Shown here: positions 13,259 through 14,087 of the stretch, one piece after another
Layout: each line of letters starts with the position of its first letter
Position numbering within the stretch: the first letter of the stretch is position 1
Source of the DNA: SG8-41 sp032123035
Lineage (GTDB): Bacteria > Pseudomonadota > Gammaproteobacteria > Burkholderiales > SG8-41
Assembly (NCBI GenBank): GCA_032123035.1
Contig: JAQBFV010000004.1
Span: 1 to 14,087, forward strand
Direction of reading: 5' to 3'
Length of the DNA stretch: 14,087 nt
Made by a program: the position numbers and the translations under genes
The notes under the pieces: model-generated
Database searches by the model: none
What the model saw: only the letters and a program-made list of their open reading frames with translations
What the model was told of the DNA's origin: nothing

Positions 13259-13489
13259 TCAGGCATCCGGCGCTACGACTACCACATGGTTGCGACTGAC
13301 GTTGAGGAACGGGACATCCATGATCCTGCGCCCTTCGAGGTCCCAGACTTCGGCATTCGTCACCGCAATGAACGGCTTCGACTCGATCATGTAGTCGGTG
13401 AGGCGCGCACCAGGCACGAGCTCGATCTCGCCCTTGATGCGGAACGAGCCTGCCAGTATCACCACTCGCGCCCGGTTGTTGCCTTCCAT
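13259..13489 (-). CDS. Small conserved-looking protein of unknown function (76 residues)
   Basis: This 76-residue protein is predicted to be mostly beta strands, with alternating hydrophobic stretches (RVVILAGSFRIKGEIEL, PFIAVTNAEVWDL, HVVVVAPDA) and a central GARLTDYM segment. It has no signal peptide, membrane segment or cysteine. The ATG is preceded on the minus strand by GCGGAGAC, a plausible ribosome binding site. The RLTDY segment resembles small uncharacterised proteins such as those grouped in DUF6812, but that is a tentative recollection. It lies 82 bp downstream of the reductase gene on the same strand and may be co-transcribed. The hairpin at 13209-13231 would end the unit. Confidence 0.7.
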   Translation of the reverse strand: MEGNNRARVVILAGSFRIKGEIELVPGARLTDYMIESKPFIAVTNAEVWDLEGRRIMDVPFLNVSRNHVVVVAPDA

Positions 13490-13507
13490 TGGCTGTCTCC
13501 GCTGGCC

Positions 13508-13542
13508 GTGAATCGTAAATCGTCAATCGTGAATCATGAGTC
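13508..13542 (+). repeat. Five-unit heptad tract
   Basis: GTGAATC, GTAAATC, GTCAATC, GTGAATC and ATGAGTC run in exact 7-bp register in the gap between the two minus-strand genes. Confidence 0.7.
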
Positions 13543-13560
13543 GAGGATGCTGCCCTTGTC

Positions 13561-13594
13561 CGTATCTGCGTTCATCTGCGTTTATCTGCGGTTC
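13561..13594 (-). repeat. CGCAGAT(A/G)AA-family repeat, inverted, overlapping a gene 3' end
   Basis: On the minus strand it reads CGAACCGCAGATAAACGCAG, then ATGAACGCAGATACG. It encodes the last residues (RTADKRR) and the TGA stop of the reductase gene. Confidence 0.75.
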
Positions 13595-14087
13595 GATTAC
13601 TGGGTTTTTTCCGCGCCCTGGCGGCCGCGGTGCTCCGGGGCTTATTGTCGCGCAGATTCTGGAGGAAGCGAAGCATCTCGGTGTGATCGCTCCCCGCGCC
13701 GAGCGCCTGTTCCATCTCGTTCCAGGTCTTGACGCAAGGTTCGGCAAGCGGCGCCGGGGTGCCGGTCGCCTTCGCAATTTCGAGGGCCATTCGCAAGTCC
13801 TTGGCCATCAGCGCGGTCGAGAAGCCGGCATTGAACGTGCCCGAGAGCATGAACTGTTTCATCTTGTTGGCTGTCGTGTTGTTCATGCCCGAAGAGGCGT
13901 TGAGGATGTCGACCAGCACGTTGGGATCGATTCCGAATCGCTGTGCCGCGATGGCGGCTTCGCACGCCGCGATCAGCCCCGCCGCCGAGAAGTAGTTGTT
14001 GAGCGCCTTGATCGCGTGGCCGGCGCCGCGCGGCCCGGCATGGAAGATCTGCTTGCCCATCTTCTCGAGGACAGGCCGGCATGCCTC
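13572..14087 (-). CDS. NAD(P)-dependent oxidoreductase, 3-hydroxyisobutyrate dehydrogenase type (partial)
   Basis: Only the C-terminal 171 codons are in the window; the gene starts beyond 14087. The visible part is the all-helical C-terminal domain of beta-hydroxyacid dehydrogenases (3-hydroxyisobutyrate dehydrogenase, tartronate semialdehyde reductase, threonate dehydrogenase). GPRGAGHAIKALNNY carries the catalytic Lys, and SSGMNNTTANKMKQF and FSTALMAKDLRMALEIAK are family segments. The frame continues to the window edge upstream of the internal ATG at 14060, so that ATG is not the start. The tail after about the LRDNKP segment is basic and low complexity, and the final seven residues come from an intergenic repeat, so the native C-terminus has probably been altered. 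It could reduce a semialdehyde from acid-sugar breakdown. Confidence 0.9.
   Translation of the reverse strand, partial: EACRPVLEKMGKQIFHAGPRGAGHAIKALNNYFSAAGLIAACEAAIAAQRFGIDPNVLVDILNASSGMNNTTANKMKQFMLSGTFNAGFSTALMAKDLRMALEIAKATGTPAPLAEPCVKTWNEMEQALGAGSDHTEMLRFLQNLRDNKPRSTAAARARKKPSNRTADKRR

Noticed and set aside
13242..13526. 94-codon minus-strand frame overlapping the 76-residue gene
   Set aside because: Its N-terminus is encoded by the heptad tract and its frame is Arg-rich; the 76-residue frame has a better ribosome binding site and beta-strand pattern.
13572..14060. Treating ATG 14060 as the start of the reductase gene
   Set aside because: The frame is open to the window edge with family-like residues, and the N-terminal Rossmann domain must lie beyond 14087.

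Overview
The window reads as chromosomal DNA of a GC-rich betaproteobacterium, most likely a Burkholderiales-like soil or sediment organism. The reasons are the orphan Bug (TctC-type) periplasmic receptor, the mix of catabolic families (enolase superfamily, SMP-30, MmgE/PrpD, cyclase, amidohydrolase_2, AMP-binding ligase), GTG starts, and dispersed small intergenic repeats. This is inference from gene content; there is no rRNA or other marker here.

Layout. 87-2184 (minus strand): an SMP-30-type lactonase followed 4 bp later by a mandelate racemase/muconate lactonizing enzyme (MR/MLE) family dehydratase-type protein. 2185-2545: a divergent control region with a perfect TATAAT and two strong hairpins. 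2546-10493 (plus strand): an acyl-CoA ligase, a Bug receptor, a Gfo/Idh/MocA oxidoreductase, a possible 53-residue ORF, a cyclase-family protein, a MmgE/PrpD protein and an ACMSD-like amidohydrolase. 10594-11310 (minus): an Asp/Glu-racemase superfamily protein that lacks the second catalytic cysteine. 11384-11629 (plus): the C-terminal third of a class II aldolase, probably a relic. 11842-13008 (plus): a D-tartrate-dehydratase-like enolase superfamily enzyme. 13259-14087 (minus): a small conserved protein and the C-terminal half of a 3-hydroxyisobutyrate-dehydrogenase-type reductase that runs off the window.

Function. This is a carbon-acid catabolic region with no regulator, permease or mobile-element gene in view. 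A dehydrogenase, a lactonase and an acid dehydratase are present, which is the logic of oxidative sugar or sugar-acid breakdown. The ligase, cyclase, PrpD and amidohydrolase point to organic-acid or ring-derived substrates. The tartrate-dehydratase-like enzyme, aldolase fragment and reductase at the right end suggest four-carbon acid sugars. Substrates are not determined by the sequence.

The most unusual feature is between the genes. Many gaps carry tracts of a degenerate seven-base unit (GTGAATC-like, or its reverse complement GATTCAC) in strict 7-bp register. They range from two or three units to a 12-unit perfect array just upstream of the tartrate-dehydratase-like gene. At least four other short repeat families (a 10-bp CGCAGATAAA unit, a CCACGGAA inverted-repeat element, GGTGTC palindromes, CCAAGGCG-type repeats) fill the same gaps. 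Some supply the stop codons of adjacent genes.
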